The translations under genes were made by a program, and so were the position numbers. This document shows positions 1 to 7,303 of a DNA stretch of 64,000 bases, piece after piece. The notes beneath the pieces were generated by a model. That model made no database searches. It saw only the letters and a list, made by a program, of their open reading frames with translations, and was not told the DNA's origin. This stretch comes from JAAYOS01 sp050950785 (GTDB taxonomy: Bacteria > Bacillota > Clostridia > Oscillospirales > JAAYOS01): the NCBI GenBank assembly GCA_050950785.1, contig JBMNIG010000026.1:1-64000 (forward strand). The letters are read 5' to 3'. Each line of letters starts with the position of its first letter. Position 1 is the first letter of the stretch.

Positions 1-329
1 ATGTCTCCTGTGACACCGCCACCCAAGGCTACGATCAGATCAGTGCGGGTAAAGCGATTATCTGCCGCAAACTCAAGAATCGCAGTAAGAGTATGAATGT
101 TCTTTGAACGCTCACCGGCAGTAAAGACGTAATGAAAAACATTATAACCTGAGTTTAGCAGGGAGACTGTAACGGTATCTGAATACAGTGGCTCAACGTT
201 GTCGTCTGTAATAAGCAGCACCTTGCATGGATCAACCACTGCATTCAAATAGTTGCCCACATCCGCAAGTATGCGTCTACCCACTAACACTTCGTATTTG
301 GTTGTTGCTTCAATGGGTATTCTTTTCAA
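1..329 (-). CDS. aroB: 3-dehydroquinate synthase, N-terminal part (cut by window edge)
   Basis: The first 109 codons of a 3-dehydroquinate synthase run off the left edge. The enzyme converts DAHP to 3-dehydroquinate, the second step of the shikimate pathway, in the cytosol using NAD and a divalent metal. Visible features are LLITDDNVEPLY near residue 40, FTAGERSKN near residue 70, and the glycine-rich NAD-binding stretch LIVALGGGVTGD at the cut end. I place the start at a TTG (complement of 327-329) because an AGGGGG ribosome binding site lies 7-8 bases upstream and no ATG fits. It follows aroF on the same strand after 137 bases, so it is probably co-transcribed under the same attenuator. Confidence 0.9.
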   Translation of the reverse strand, partial: MKRIPIEATTKYEVLVGRRILADVGNYLNAVVDPCKVLLITDDNVEPLYSDTVTVSLLNSGYNVFHYVFTAGERSKNIHTLTAILEFAADNRFTRTDLIVALGGGVTGD

Positions 330-466
330 AGTATTGCCCCCTTTCCAAATATGCAGAATTTTGCTGCCATCAAGCATCAACTTTTTCAATCATATTGATC
401 ACTTACTTGATTGACTGAGCTAGCTTCGAACCAGAGCTGATCAGTGTTATATAACAAGGCAAAGAA

Positions 467-1471
467 TTATCTATACGCATAGGGCAAGATCTGTGCAACC
501 CTTTGTGTAAGCGTTTCAAAGGCATCAGGTGTCAGCGACTGAGGACCATCGCAGAGCGCACGCGCCGGATCATTGTGGACCTCGATTATCAGTCCATCAG
601 CTCCACAAGCGACAGCCGCAAGAGCCATGGGCATTACAAGTTTTGACATACCTGTTGCGTGACTGGGGTCAACTATTACGGGAAGATGGCTCATGCTCTT
701 AAGCAACGGTACTGCTGAGAGGTCGAGTGTGTTCCTTGTGGCATATTCAAAGGTTCTGATGCCACGCTCGCAAAGTATTACATTCTCATTTCCGCCGGCC
801 ATTATATACTCTGCGCTCATCAAGAGCTCATCAAGCGTGCTTGACAGTCCACGTTTCAGTAGGATTGGCTGCTTGACTTTGCCCAGTTCCTTTAGCAGCT
901 CAAAGTTTTGCATGTTTCTTGCTCCTACTTGTATGACATCAACCTCTTCAAACAGGGGGAGCTGAGATATATCCATAATTTCAGTTACCACCGGGAGTCC
1001 GATCTCTTTCCTGGCTGCAAGCAGCAGATCTATGCCTTGCTCCCTCAGACCCTGAAATGAATATGGTGAAGTGCGTGGCTTGAAGGCTCCGCCGCGTAGC
1101 ATACCGGCACCTGCTTTTTTAACTCGGAATGCAATATCATTGAGCTGTTGGGGAGATTCTATCGAGCATGGACCTGCAATTATCAGGAAGTTTCCGCCAC
1201 CGATCTTTGACCCGTTGATGTCAATAATCAAATCATCAGGATGGAATTTTCGGTTGGCATTTTTGTATGGCTCCTGTATACGCTTAACATCATCAACAAT
1301 ATCAAGGGCAAGGAGCAAGTCGATGTCAATAACTGTTGTGTCGCCAATTAAACCAAGAACTGTACGCGTAGTTCCAACAGAAACATGGATCTCTAGGTTC
1401 ATGCTCTTCAACCATTGTATAAGGTTGTCTAGTTGATTTTTGTCCGGATCTTTTTTCAAAATAATTATCAT
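467..1471 (-). CDS. aroF: DAHP synthase, type I-beta with N-terminal ferredoxin-like regulatory domain
   Basis: 3-deoxy-7-phosphoheptulonate synthase condenses phosphoenolpyruvate and erythrose-4-phosphate, the committed step of aromatic amino acid synthesis. Residues 1 to about 70 form a ferredoxin-like/ACT-like domain, the feedback module known from Thermotoga-type enzymes. The rest is the TIM barrel, with AGPCSIES near residue 99 (metal-binding Cys), RGGAFKPRTSPYSF near 125, LLKRGLSST near 205, VDPSHATG near 268 (metal-binding His) and IIEVHNDP near 295. The length of 334 residues is normal for this subclass. The ATG is preceded by GAGGTGAT. A leader peptide and terminator lie directly upstream, and aroB lies downstream on the same strand. 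Confidence 0.95.
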   Translation of the reverse strand: MIIILKKDPDKNQLDNLIQWLKSMNLEIHVSVGTTRTVLGLIGDTTVIDIDLLLALDIVDDVKRIQEPYKNANRKFHPDDLIIDINGSKIGGGNFLIIAGPCSIESPQQLNDIAFRVKKAGAGMLRGGAFKPRTSPYSFQGLREQGIDLLLAARKEIGLPVVTEIMDISQLPLFEEVDVIQVGARNMQNFELLKELGKVKQPILLKRGLSSTLDELLMSAEYIMAGGNENVILCERGIRTFEYATRNTLDLSAVPLLKSMSHLPVIVDPSHATGMSKLVMPMALAAVACGADGLIIEVHNDPARALCDGPQSLTPDAFETLTQRVAQILPYAYR

Positions 1472-1506
1472 TATTATATCACCTCATGTTATAGAAGAGT
1501 ATAATC

Positions 1507-1539
1507 AAAAAGACCCCACAGCGGTTACACTGTGGAGTC
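1507..1539 (-). terminator. intrinsic terminator between leader peptide and aroF (putative attenuator)
   Basis: On the minus strand a 10-bp stem (GACTCCACAG pairing with CTGTGGGGTC, one G-T pair) with a 7-base loop is followed by TTTTT. It lies 36 bases before the aroF start and 34 bases after the leader stop, so it stands between promoter and structural genes. The upstream arm CAGGGTTA, just after the leader stop, can pair with TAACCgCTG of the loop and descending stem, leaving one bulged base. Such pairing would break the terminator and is a candidate antiterminator. The hairpin is seen directly. The attenuation role is inferred. Confidence 0.75.
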
Positions 1540-1572
1540 CTACTCGTAGATGTTAACGAATATAACCCTGTA

Positions 1573-1668
1573 TCAAGATAACAGCATAACCCTAAAAGCT
1601 TTATTATACCCTGTAAAGTAAATAAAGCCGAAGATAAAGTATGCTGCTGTAAAAAGTATATTAATCAT
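1573..1668 (-). CDS. Phe/Tyr-rich leader peptide of the aroF-aroB transcript (31 aa)
   Basis: A 31-codon reading frame starts at an ATG with the ribosome binding site GGAGACCTCC just upstream and ends in TGA. Nine of its 31 residues are aromatic (six Phe, three Tyr), clustered in AAYFIFGFIYFTGY at residues 8-21. It is followed by an intrinsic terminator and then aroF. This is the layout of an amino-acid-sensing attenuator: a ribosome stalling on Phe or Tyr codons would favour the antiterminator. The composition and order are seen directly. The regulatory role is inferred. The alternative is an unrelated small membrane protein, because the peptide is also hydrophobic. I found no convincing promoter upstream. 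Confidence 0.65.
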   Translation of the reverse strand: MINILFTAAYFIFGFIYFTGYNKAFRVMLLS

Positions 1669-1711
1669 ATGGAGGTCTCCTCGTATAATATGTTTTGCAA
1701 GATGTTTATAC

Positions 1712-1730
1712 GGTGATCCTGCTAGTCACC
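1712..1730. repeat. short inverted repeat upstream of the aroF leader
   Basis: GGTGA and TCACC are separated by nine bases. The repeat lies between the leader peptide and the IS110 left end, on the expected promoter side of aroF. It could be an operator or simply part of the insertion-element end. Nothing in the sequence decides between these. Confidence 0.3.
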
Positions 1731-1759
1731 AAATAGTCAACCGGATCAGCAATGCCCAT

Positions 1760-2026
1760 GATATAATTGAGAAAGTCAATCAGGCAAAGCTCTTATTGTC
1801 TCCTGTTGAACCGAGAGGTTACTTCATAGAAAGTCTGTTCCCCTGAACCGGAAGTTAGCTTCAAACCGCCGGCTGTTTGCTGGATAATCAGCCAGCCTCT
1901 TTTGCAGTGGAGGTTCGCAACGGGTTGCTTCCAGCTGGATTCTGATATGCGAGGGTGTCGATGCTCCGGTGTCATGGGTATTGCCGATCCGATTGACGTT
2001 ATTCTAACCCGAAAGAAGGTGAAAAC
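1760..2026 (+). ncRNA. candidate bridge-RNA region of the IS110 element
   Basis: About 270 non-coding bases precede the transposase. IS110-group elements are known to make a structured bridge RNA from the region 5' of the transposase, with loops that pair with target and donor DNA. Several hairpins can be drawn here, for example GAAG-TTAG-CTTC near 1850, and TGGA...TCCA enclosing GCAA-CGGG-TTGC near 1910-1935. I could not identify the guide loops, because the element junctions are unknown. Identification rests on position and folding potential only. Confidence 0.4.
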
Positions 2027-3257
2027 GTGAACAAGCTATTCGTAGGCATTGATGTGGGGAGCCGCATTAACGCAGTATACATCATGCTGCCAGACGGCTC
2101 AAAACACAGCTCATTTACTGTCCAGAACAACCTTGGCGGAGCTCAATCCCTTTCAAAGCGCGTTGTTGCCGCACTAAAGGAGTATAATATTTCTACAGTT
2201 ATACTTGGTATGGAAGCAACTTCGGTGTACGGTGACAATCTTGCATGCTTCCTCCGCGAGGATGGGGCTCTCGGCAGGTTCGAGAAAAGAATCCATGTCC
2301 TTAATCCGAAACAAGTGAAGAAGTTCAAAGATGCTTATCCCGACCTGCCTAAGAACGATGCTATTGACGCTTTCGTTATCGCGGACAATCTTCGCTTTGG
2401 TAGGATCACCGCTGCAATATACTCGGATGATTACCGATACAAAGCCCTCCAGACACTTACCAGAACCCGTTTCTCGGTTGTTCAAAATCTTACACGAGAA
2501 AAGCAACGCTTCATGAACTACCTCTTCATGAAATGCTCTGGGTTGGCCCAGGAAAAGGTGTTCTCTAACACCTATGGTTCTACCGCACTGGCTCTCATTG
2601 AAGAGTTTGAAACTCCAGATGATATAGCCAATATGGATGTGGACCAACTAGTTGAGTTCCTTGTGGAAAAAGGGAAGAACAGATTCCCCAACCCATCTGA
2701 AGTTGCTAAAGCTGTCCAAGCTGCAGCTAGGGGGTTCCTATCGTTTGCCAAAGACTGTCAACGATTCTGTCAATCAGGTTTTATCTATCTCCATTTCCTC
2801 TATGCGCGCAATGCAAGAGCAAATAAAGGCTTTGGATAAGGAAATTGAGCGCCAGTTTGAAAACATCCCCAACACACTCACATCCATCCCTGGAATTGGT
2901 AAAGTACTCTCGGCGGGCATCATTGCTGAAATTGGAGACATCAACCGCTTTCCAAACCATGCTGCTGTTGCCAAGCATGCAGGTCTTGCGTGGACCCAGC
3001 ATCAGTCTGGAATGTTCGAGGCACAGAACACACGTCAAATTAAGTCTGGGAACCGATTCCTCAAATATTACTTATGTGAAGCTGCTTTCTCTATCGTGCG
3101 TTGCGACACGGAGTACAGGCGCTTCTATGACCTCAAATATAAAGAGGTTAATAGGTATCAACATAAGCGTGCACTCGCTCTCGCTGCCCGGAAGCTCGTC
3201 AGGCTAGTCTTTCGTCTGCTGAAAGACAACCGCCTGTACAAACCATCGGTGGCATAG
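2027..3257 (+). pseudogene. IS110-family transposase, frameshifted
   Basis: The N-terminal half starts GIDVGSR near residue 7, the first acidic residue of the RuvC-like DEDD domain, and includes ILGMEATSVYGDNLACFL and KNDAIDAFVIADNLRFG. It runs in one frame to a stop at 2839. The C-terminal half, with the Transposase_20-type segment LTSIPGIGKVLSAGIIAEIG and the KSGNRFLKYYL region, continues in another frame to 3257. The frames join if one G is removed from the GGGGG at 2730-2734, giving ...AAARG-SYRLPK... and a protein of about 410 residues, normal for IS110. The start GTG/AAC follows AGAAGGTGAAAAC. I read this as an indel mutation or sequencing error, since programmed frameshifting is not usual for IS110. 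Confidence 0.85.
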
Positions 3258-3571
3258 AACACTGCCACCACCCTTAAGAAGGCCCTGTTAAAATAGATTT
3301 TGCGCAGGGCTTAGATAGGTGCGCCTTTAAAAACTAAACTAACGCGTTTCCAGGTGTAACTTATTAGAAATTCTTTGTTTTAACTACTTGACATATTACC
3401 GCCGGACTTAATAGGATACGGTCCTTAATATCTATATATTCGCAACAGGCCTGTTTTGTAGACTTAATTTAGGTGTTGCAGTTAAATTTTGCAGTCGATA
3501 AAAGCGAGTTTGATAGTATATGCATTGTTTGCGATATAATAGCACAGATTACACGCTGTGTAAAGAGTTAT
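3258..3571. other. gene-free stretch: IS110 right end and 3' side of the SprT-like gene
   Basis: This 314-base stretch holds the right end of the IS110 element (exact end unknown). It has a GCCCTG...CAGGGC inverted repeat at about 3283-3314 and a weak CACAG-N8-CTGTG hairpin near 3542-3559 that could end the SprT-like transcript. I see no coding sequence in it. Confidence 0.4.
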
Positions 3572-4069
3572 CTAAATAAAGTGCAAAATTAATTTTCCAC
3601 CGCATTTACAGCGGTAACGATCCGGGTGATCAATAAGCTTTGAACGTCGCATTCGCTTGATTTCAGCTCCACAGTTCTGGCAGCGTAGCAGATAACGAGG
3701 CTGGGCCGTGTCCTCAATACCTAAAGCTTCGTGAGTGCTGGCGCGAGATATTTTGTATCCATATGCGAAATTCATTCGCTGAGCATATTGTTTCCACCTG
3801 CTTCCGTGGTTTTTGCATCCGGGACAGGTATGTAGCACTTCGTGTGCCAGAGTTTGTTTACATGCCTGTTCAGAAGCGTCAAGCAGCTTACTTGATATCT
3901 CGATTACAAATTCATCATTTCTACTGATACAACAGCCGAAACGTCGAATGGCTCTACTGTTTACAATGACTTTTGAATGGATCCGGTTTGAAACCGGTAT
4001 ATCCAGGGCTTTTGCTTCTGAGATGACTTCTTGGAGAAGCTTATCCATGTTATTCAATCTTTTCCGCAC
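3572..4069 (-). CDS. SprT-like zinc metalloprotease-domain protein
   Basis: A protein of 165 residues with the SprT/Spartan-like fold signature. LAHEVLHTCPGC carries the HExxH zinc site at residues 76-80, and the third ligand is probably His88 in NHGSRWK, the usual H-x2-W spacing of the family. The C-terminal part is a zinc ribbon with CQNC at 130-133 and CKCG at 154-157. Family members resemble DNA-protein-crosslink proteases, but the function of bacterial SprT-like proteins is poorly known. The start is uncertain: a GTG at 4069 lacks a good ribosome binding site, and the ATG eight codons in (MDKLLQ) has only a distant AGGTG. It stands alone between the IS110 element and a tRNA. Confidence 0.8.
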   Translation of the reverse strand: MRKRLNNMDKLLQEVISEAKALDIPVSNRIHSKVIVNSRAIRRFGCCISRNDEFVIEISSKLLDASEQACKQTLAHEVLHTCPGCKNHGSRWKQYAQRMNFAYGYKISRASTHEALGIEDTAQPRYLLRCQNCGAEIKRMRRSKLIDHPDRYRCKCGGKLILHFI

Positions 4070-4111
4070 CTTTCAGATATCGATCTGATCAAAACGTTCT
4101 TTTCTTTTTTT

Positions 4112-4140
4112 ATTATATCAGCCTGATCTTATAATCGCAA
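4112..4140 (-). promoter_or_regulatory. sigma-A promoter for the SprT-like gene
   Basis: On the minus strand TTGCGA (complement of 4135-4140) and TATAAT (complement of 4112-4117) are separated by 17 bases, 40-50 bases before the SprT-like start. The spacing is ideal and the -10 box is perfect. Confidence 0.55.
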
Positions 4141-4299
4141 GAAAAAAATGGTAAAATAATCCATAAATTTACCCTTATGATACTACATTTGTTCGTGGAT
4201 TATGCAAACAGTTAGAAACGTTATTAAAAGCTATAGGCTGCAAGATTTCTTTAATAGCAAGTGGATCAGATTAGGCGGCATACCGGAATTAGTTTGCAC

Positions 4300-4328
4300 T
4301 TGACAGGTATATTGAATTATGTTATTAT
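4300..4328 (+). promoter_or_regulatory. sigma-A promoter for tRNA-Pro
   Basis: TTGACA at 4300-4305 and TATTAT at 4323-4328, 17 bases apart, lie about 60 bases before the tRNA-Pro 5' end. The consensus -35 and ideal spacing make this the likely tRNA promoter. Confidence 0.6.
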
Positions 4329-4391
4329 TTCAAGGCTGACATACCAGAGGGGTGTAGTAGAGGTTCTTATACAACAACGATTAGTGCATAT

Positions 4392-4468
4392 CCGGGTGTG
4401 GCGCAGATTGGTAGCGCGCTTGAATGGGGTTCAAGAGGCCGCAGGTTCAACTCCTGTCACTCGGACCA
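4392..4468 (+). tRNA. tRNA-Pro (anticodon GGG), CCA encoded
   Basis: A complete cloverleaf. The acceptor is CCGGGTG with CACTCGG (one G-T pair), the D arm GCGC...GCGC, and the anticodon stem CTTGA/TCAAG with loop ATGGGGT, which puts GGG at positions 34-36. The T arm is GCAGG-TTCAACT-CCTGT, followed by discriminator A and an encoded CCA. The length is 77 bases. It is followed by a terminator and then by a decayed tandem copy of itself. Confidence 0.95.
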
Positions 4469-4475
4469 AAGTAGA

Positions 4476-4520
4476 AAATCCTGTAAGCATTGATATACAA
4501 AGCTTGCAGGATTATTTTAT
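4476..4520 (+). terminator. terminator of tRNA-Pro
   Basis: AAATCCTGTAAGC pairs with GCTTGCAGGATT around a loop of about 12 bases and is followed by ATTTT, directly after the tRNA. A similar hairpin follows the decayed tRNA copy. Confidence 0.6.
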
Positions 4521-4584
4521 GCTTGTATTTGCAAAAACTAATAGACTATTTTGCCCTGAATATTTACCTATTAGACTGAATTAT

Positions 4585-4661
4585 TTGGATATTGACAACG
4601 CACTGGCAAACTTAACTGAGGTTCAAGAGGCCCGCAAGTTCAACTCATTCCACTCAAACCA
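4585..4661 (+). pseudogene. decayed tandem copy of tRNA-Pro
   Basis: A 77-base segment ending in ACCA can be aligned end to end with the intact tRNA-Pro upstream. The strongest match is the 3' half (GGTTCAAGAGGCC, GCAAGTTCAACTC, CACTCAAACCA). The acceptor has become TTGGATA against CACTCAA and still pairs at five of seven positions, while the D arm and anticodon arm are destroyed. Many differences are C-to-T or G-to-A, as expected for drift. An insertion-site (att) remnant would normally copy only the 3' end. Here the whole tRNA-plus-terminator unit appears to be duplicated. Confidence 0.6.
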
Positions 4662-4674
4662 TAGCAAAATATAA

Positions 4675-4710
4675 AAAAAGTCCTGTAAGTTCTAGCTTGC
4701 GGGACTTTTT
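4675..4710 (+). terminator. terminator after the tRNA-Pro remnant
   Basis: AAAAGTCCTG...CGGGACTTTTT forms a strong hairpin with a T run. Its stem (TCCTGTAAG, CTTGCGGGA) is a variant of the terminator that follows the intact tRNA, supporting tandem duplication of the whole unit. Confidence 0.75.
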
Positions 4711-4838
4711 GGCTATAATAAATGTAGTTTCAATTATTTTACTTGACCAGATAACAAATGGAGAAGTATAATACACTAATAAAAGGAAATTTATAGCAAG
4801 TATCTTAGATCGAAGTTACCAGTTTTGAGGGAAGTAAA

Positions 4839-5912
4839 ATGTCAAGGGTAAAATATCTGTTAAAGCGGATATTTAGCATGGATTTTAGGAAAATGCTAAA
4901 GTTGTCCGCCCAAATTAGCAATAAGACAGGGAAACTGAGATTATTTTTAATACTTGATATGATTTGGTGTGGTATTGTGTATCAAGCGGGATATATGGAT
5001 TACGCTTTATTTGAAATGCACGCAATGAACCATCACCAACGATCAACTGTGCTCACCAGAGGCAAGAACAATAGATATGTCTCAACCCTAAACAATCGAA
5101 AAGGTTGGTGCTTTTTTGAAGACAAGGTTTTGTTCAACAAGACCTTTTCGGATTTTATTGGACGCAGTTGGATCGATCTTTCATCTACGGACTTTGATTC
5201 ATTTGAAAAATTTGTCAGGGAGCATGTTCGGTTTATAGCAAAGGCACCAGAGGGCACACATGGCTCTCAAGTTGAGCTTATTTCACTTTCGCATGGAGAG
5301 GATTTGGATACCGACCAGATTACATCACTGTATGATAGTCTAAGAAGGAAAGGTCTTACGTTGTGTGAAGAGGTAGTGGGGCAACGTAAAGAGCTATCTG
5401 TAATATATCCCCATTCAGTAAACACGATTCGCATAGTAACAATTGTCACACAAGAGAAGCCACATATCATAGCTGCGTATTTTCGCATCGGAAACAACGG
5501 TCGCATTGTCGATAATTTCAACAGTGGTGGAATGGTGACGCCTGTTGACATATCTGATGGTAGGATTACAAAGCCGGCCGTTGATAAAGCGGGAAATGTT
5601 TACGAAGCACATCCGGTTACCGGTACTCGCATAATTGGTGCAAAAATACCGTACTGGCAAGAGTGCTTGGAAACAGTACGCAAGGCAGCAGTGATAAATC
5701 AAGATGTTCGATACGTTGGCTGGGATATTGCTGTAACACCGAACGGTCCTGTAATAATAGAGGGAAACCACTTTCCGGGCCATGATATCTATTGCCTTCC
5801 TGCTCAGACTCCTGATAGGGTAGGTATATTACCTTATTTTGAGGCTGTAATACCTCTAAAATCGTTAAAACAAAAAAGACTGGCGAATATGCATTTTAAT
5901 AGGGTCAGATAG
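4839..5912 (+). CDS. ATP-grasp enzyme of the sugar-transfer-associated type
   Basis: A soluble protein of 357 residues resembling the ATP-grasp family often found in polysaccharide loci (ATPgrasp_ST type). Supporting segments are the N-terminal FNKTFSDFIGRSWIDL region near residue 98, FIAKAPEGTHGSQVELIS near 131 (nucleotide-binding lysine and glycine-rich loop), SVNTIRIVT near 192, YFRIGNNGRIVDNFNSGG near 212 and the metal-binding end GWDIAVTPNGPVIIEGN near 293. Members are predicted to ligate an amino or carboxyl group, but the substrate is unknown. The ATG at 4839 follows GAGGGAAGT. The next gene, an acetyltransferase, starts 63 bases downstream on the same strand. Confidence 0.8.
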   Translation: MSRVKYLLKRIFSMDFRKMLKLSAQISNKTGKLRLFLILDMIWCGIVYQAGYMDYALFEMHAMNHHQRSTVLTRGKNNRYVSTLNNRKGWCFFEDKVLFNKTFSDFIGRSWIDLSSTDFDSFEKFVREHVRFIAKAPEGTHGSQVELISLSHGEDLDTDQITSLYDSLRRKGLTLCEEVVGQRKELSVIYPHSVNTIRIVTIVTQEKPHIIAAYFRIGNNGRIVDNFNSGGMVTPVDISDGRITKPAVDKAGNVYEAHPVTGTRIIGAKIPYWQECLETVRKAAVINQDVRYVGWDIAVTPNGPVIIEGNHFPGHDIYCLPAQTPDRVGILPYFEAVIPLKSLKQKRLANMHFNRVR

Positions 5913-5975
5913 CTAAGATATTCAAGTCAGCATGTCACAAAAGCAGCCTTATTTGTATGTGGATTGGAGGGACAT

Positions 5976-6473
5976 ATGCAAGTTCGCTGGATGAATGATA
6001 ATGAAATAGAAGAAATCAGTCGTATATATGCGCTTAGTTGGAAACATGCATACCGTGATATAGTTCCTCAGCATTATTTAGACGCGCTTTCTGAAGACCG
6101 CTGGGTCCCTATACTTAAAAGAAGCAATTTTAGAGCACTGGTCATGTTGGATGATGACAAATATATCGGTACATCGTCGTTTGGATCCGGACGCGATAGC
6201 GACTTGCCGGGCTGGGGCGAAATCGTTTCGATATATCTTCATCCGGATTATATAGGAAAGGGATATGGCAGTAAACTTATGCAAGCGGCTCTGGATGAGC
6301 TTAAAGACAGTGGGTATGATGGCGCTTTTTTATGGGTATTGCGTGATAATGTAAAGGCGAGAGATTTTTATGAAAGGCAGGGTTTTGTGGAATCTGGCGA
6401 CGAAAAGCCAATCGCTATTGGTGGTAAGCAGCTTATAGAGGTACGTTACATAATGTACTTTAATATCGCCTAA
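5976..6473 (+). CDS. GNAT-family N-acetyltransferase
   Basis: A protein of 165 residues with the GNAT fold. The acetyl-CoA pyrophosphate loop is seen in IVSIYLHPDYIGKGYGSKLM at residues 83-102 (Q/R-x-x-G-x-G type), followed by ALDELKDSGYDGAFLWVLRDN and the typical FYERQGFVESG end. The acceptor substrate cannot be told. I chose the ATG at 5976 because GGAGGG lies 5 bases before it. A TTG four codons upstream would place this Shine-Dalgarno inside the gene. It may be co-transcribed with the ATP-grasp gene. Confidence 0.85.
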   Translation: MQVRWMNDNEIEEISRIYALSWKHAYRDIVPQHYLDALSEDRWVPILKRSNFRALVMLDDDKYIGTSSFGSGRDSDLPGWGEIVSIYLHPDYIGKGYGSKLMQAALDELKDSGYDGAFLWVLRDNVKARDFYERQGFVESGDEKPIAIGGKQLIEVRYIMYFNIA

Positions 6474-6657
6474 AGATACTGTAATTAAAGTTGATTGCTC
6501 AACCTATTTAACGGCAGCAACGGCTGGATATAGAACGTGTCCATACTCGGCTGCAAAACAGTACTGTTTAGTGGGCTACTTGACCGCAGACGACGAGGTG
6601 GTGTTGGCTGTATCAAGAACCGCAAGAGAGTATGCCGAGGCTATGCTGTGTTTTCAG

Positions 6658-7022
6658 CTAAGCTTTTCTTACTATAACTAAATTGACTGTATAGAACCCT
6701 ACAAGGAGATAAGAATAAGTTGCAGTACTATAGCTTTTTATGAAGAGACAGATACAAAAGGCAATATTCACAAGTATTTGTAGGGCAAAATAAGCTTGGA
6801 TCTTTTTCTTATAAGTCTTAAGATTTTTATAGGTAATAAACCATGTAAATCCAAGTATGATGCCGAACACTATTGGAAGCAACATTCTATATAATGCATA
6901 AGGCCAAGAATTGAATGTCACTCCAGAATAGGCAAACAGCAATTTCGTGATATAGGGTACTGTTACAGCAATAACTATAAGGGCTATTGTGAGCAATATC
7001 GTCCCAATCTTTTTTGCTTCAT
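6658..7022 (-). CDS. small membrane protein, apparently frameshifted near its start
   Basis: The main open frame (from 6996, TTG) encodes about 112 residues with three or four hydrophobic segments: LLTIALIVIAVTVPYITKLL, ALYRMLLPIVFGIILGFTWF, YFALQILVNIAFCICLF and YSYLLVGFYTVNLVIV. Its own start has no ribosome binding site. A perfect GGAGG-tcgt-ATG lies upstream at 7022, but that frame (MKQKR...) closes after 12 codons. One extra A in the AAAAAA run at about 7008-7013, or a -1 slip there, would join them as MKQKKIGTILLTIAL. I read it as one gene with an indel or slippage. The family is not recognised. Confidence 0.6.
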
Positions 7023-7227
7023 ACGACCTCCGTATAATTAGTAGTAAAAAACAAGTTTACTCATAAAAAATGAGTCCTGACTCTGAAGCAATTGCCATAA
7101 GCCGTTTCTCTTTCAGCACAGCACCGGCTTTCAATGAATCGCTTAGTTGTTTACAAGCCTAAAAAACTAAAAATCGCACATCACTGTATGAGGATTTGGG
7201 GGCTTGGTTCATATCTTCTATGGAAAA

Positions 7228-7272
7228 ACAGAAAAGACACGTCTTGGGTTCTTTAACCTCTGAGACGTGTCT
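7228..7272 (-). terminator. terminator of the purine/ThyA-like operon
   Basis: On the minus strand AGACACGTCT and AGACGTGTCT form a 10-bp stem followed by TTTTCTGTTTTT. It lies 32 bases after the stop of the ThyA-like gene. Confidence 0.75.
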
Positions 7273-7303
7273 ATGCATTCTGTAGTAAATGACGGGTCGA
7301 TAG

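Larger units (their letters stand above)
1745..3330 (+). mobile_element. IS110-family insertion sequence, frameshifted
   Basis: A transposase of the IS110/DEDD type is flanked by non-coding sequence of about 280 bases on its 5' side and a short 3' tail. IS110-group elements lack terminal inverted repeats and make no consistent target duplication, so the ends cannot be fixed from one copy and the limits given are approximate. The element separates the aroF leader region from the SprT-like gene. Its transposase is broken by one base in a run of five G residues, so the copy is probably inactive unless the indel is an assembly error. Confidence 0.7.

Noticed and set aside
1681..1745. Promoter for the aroF leader: TTGACT (complement of 1735-1740) with TATAAA or TATTAT
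   Set aside because: The spacings are 24 bases or more, and the other combinations lack a -35 box. No pair is acceptable.
2174..2647. Long minus-strand open frame inside the transposase
   Set aside because: It is antisense to a recognised domain and has no ribosome binding site.
4585..4661. Attachment site of an integrated element at tRNA-Pro
   Set aside because: The similarity covers the whole tRNA and its terminator, and no integrase or element lies between the copies. Tandem duplication is simpler.
6481..6681. Plus-strand open stretch of 66 codons ending TAA (…AAKQYCLVGYLTADDEVVL…)
   Set aside because: It has no start codon with a ribosome binding site and matches no family I recognise. 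It may be a gene remnant after the GNAT gene, but the support is too weak to call.
7056..7158. Minus-strand open stretch (…SLKAGAVLKEKRLMAIASESGL…) of about 33 codons
   Set aside because: It reads like protein but is bounded upstream by a stop and has no start. Too short to call a gene remnant.
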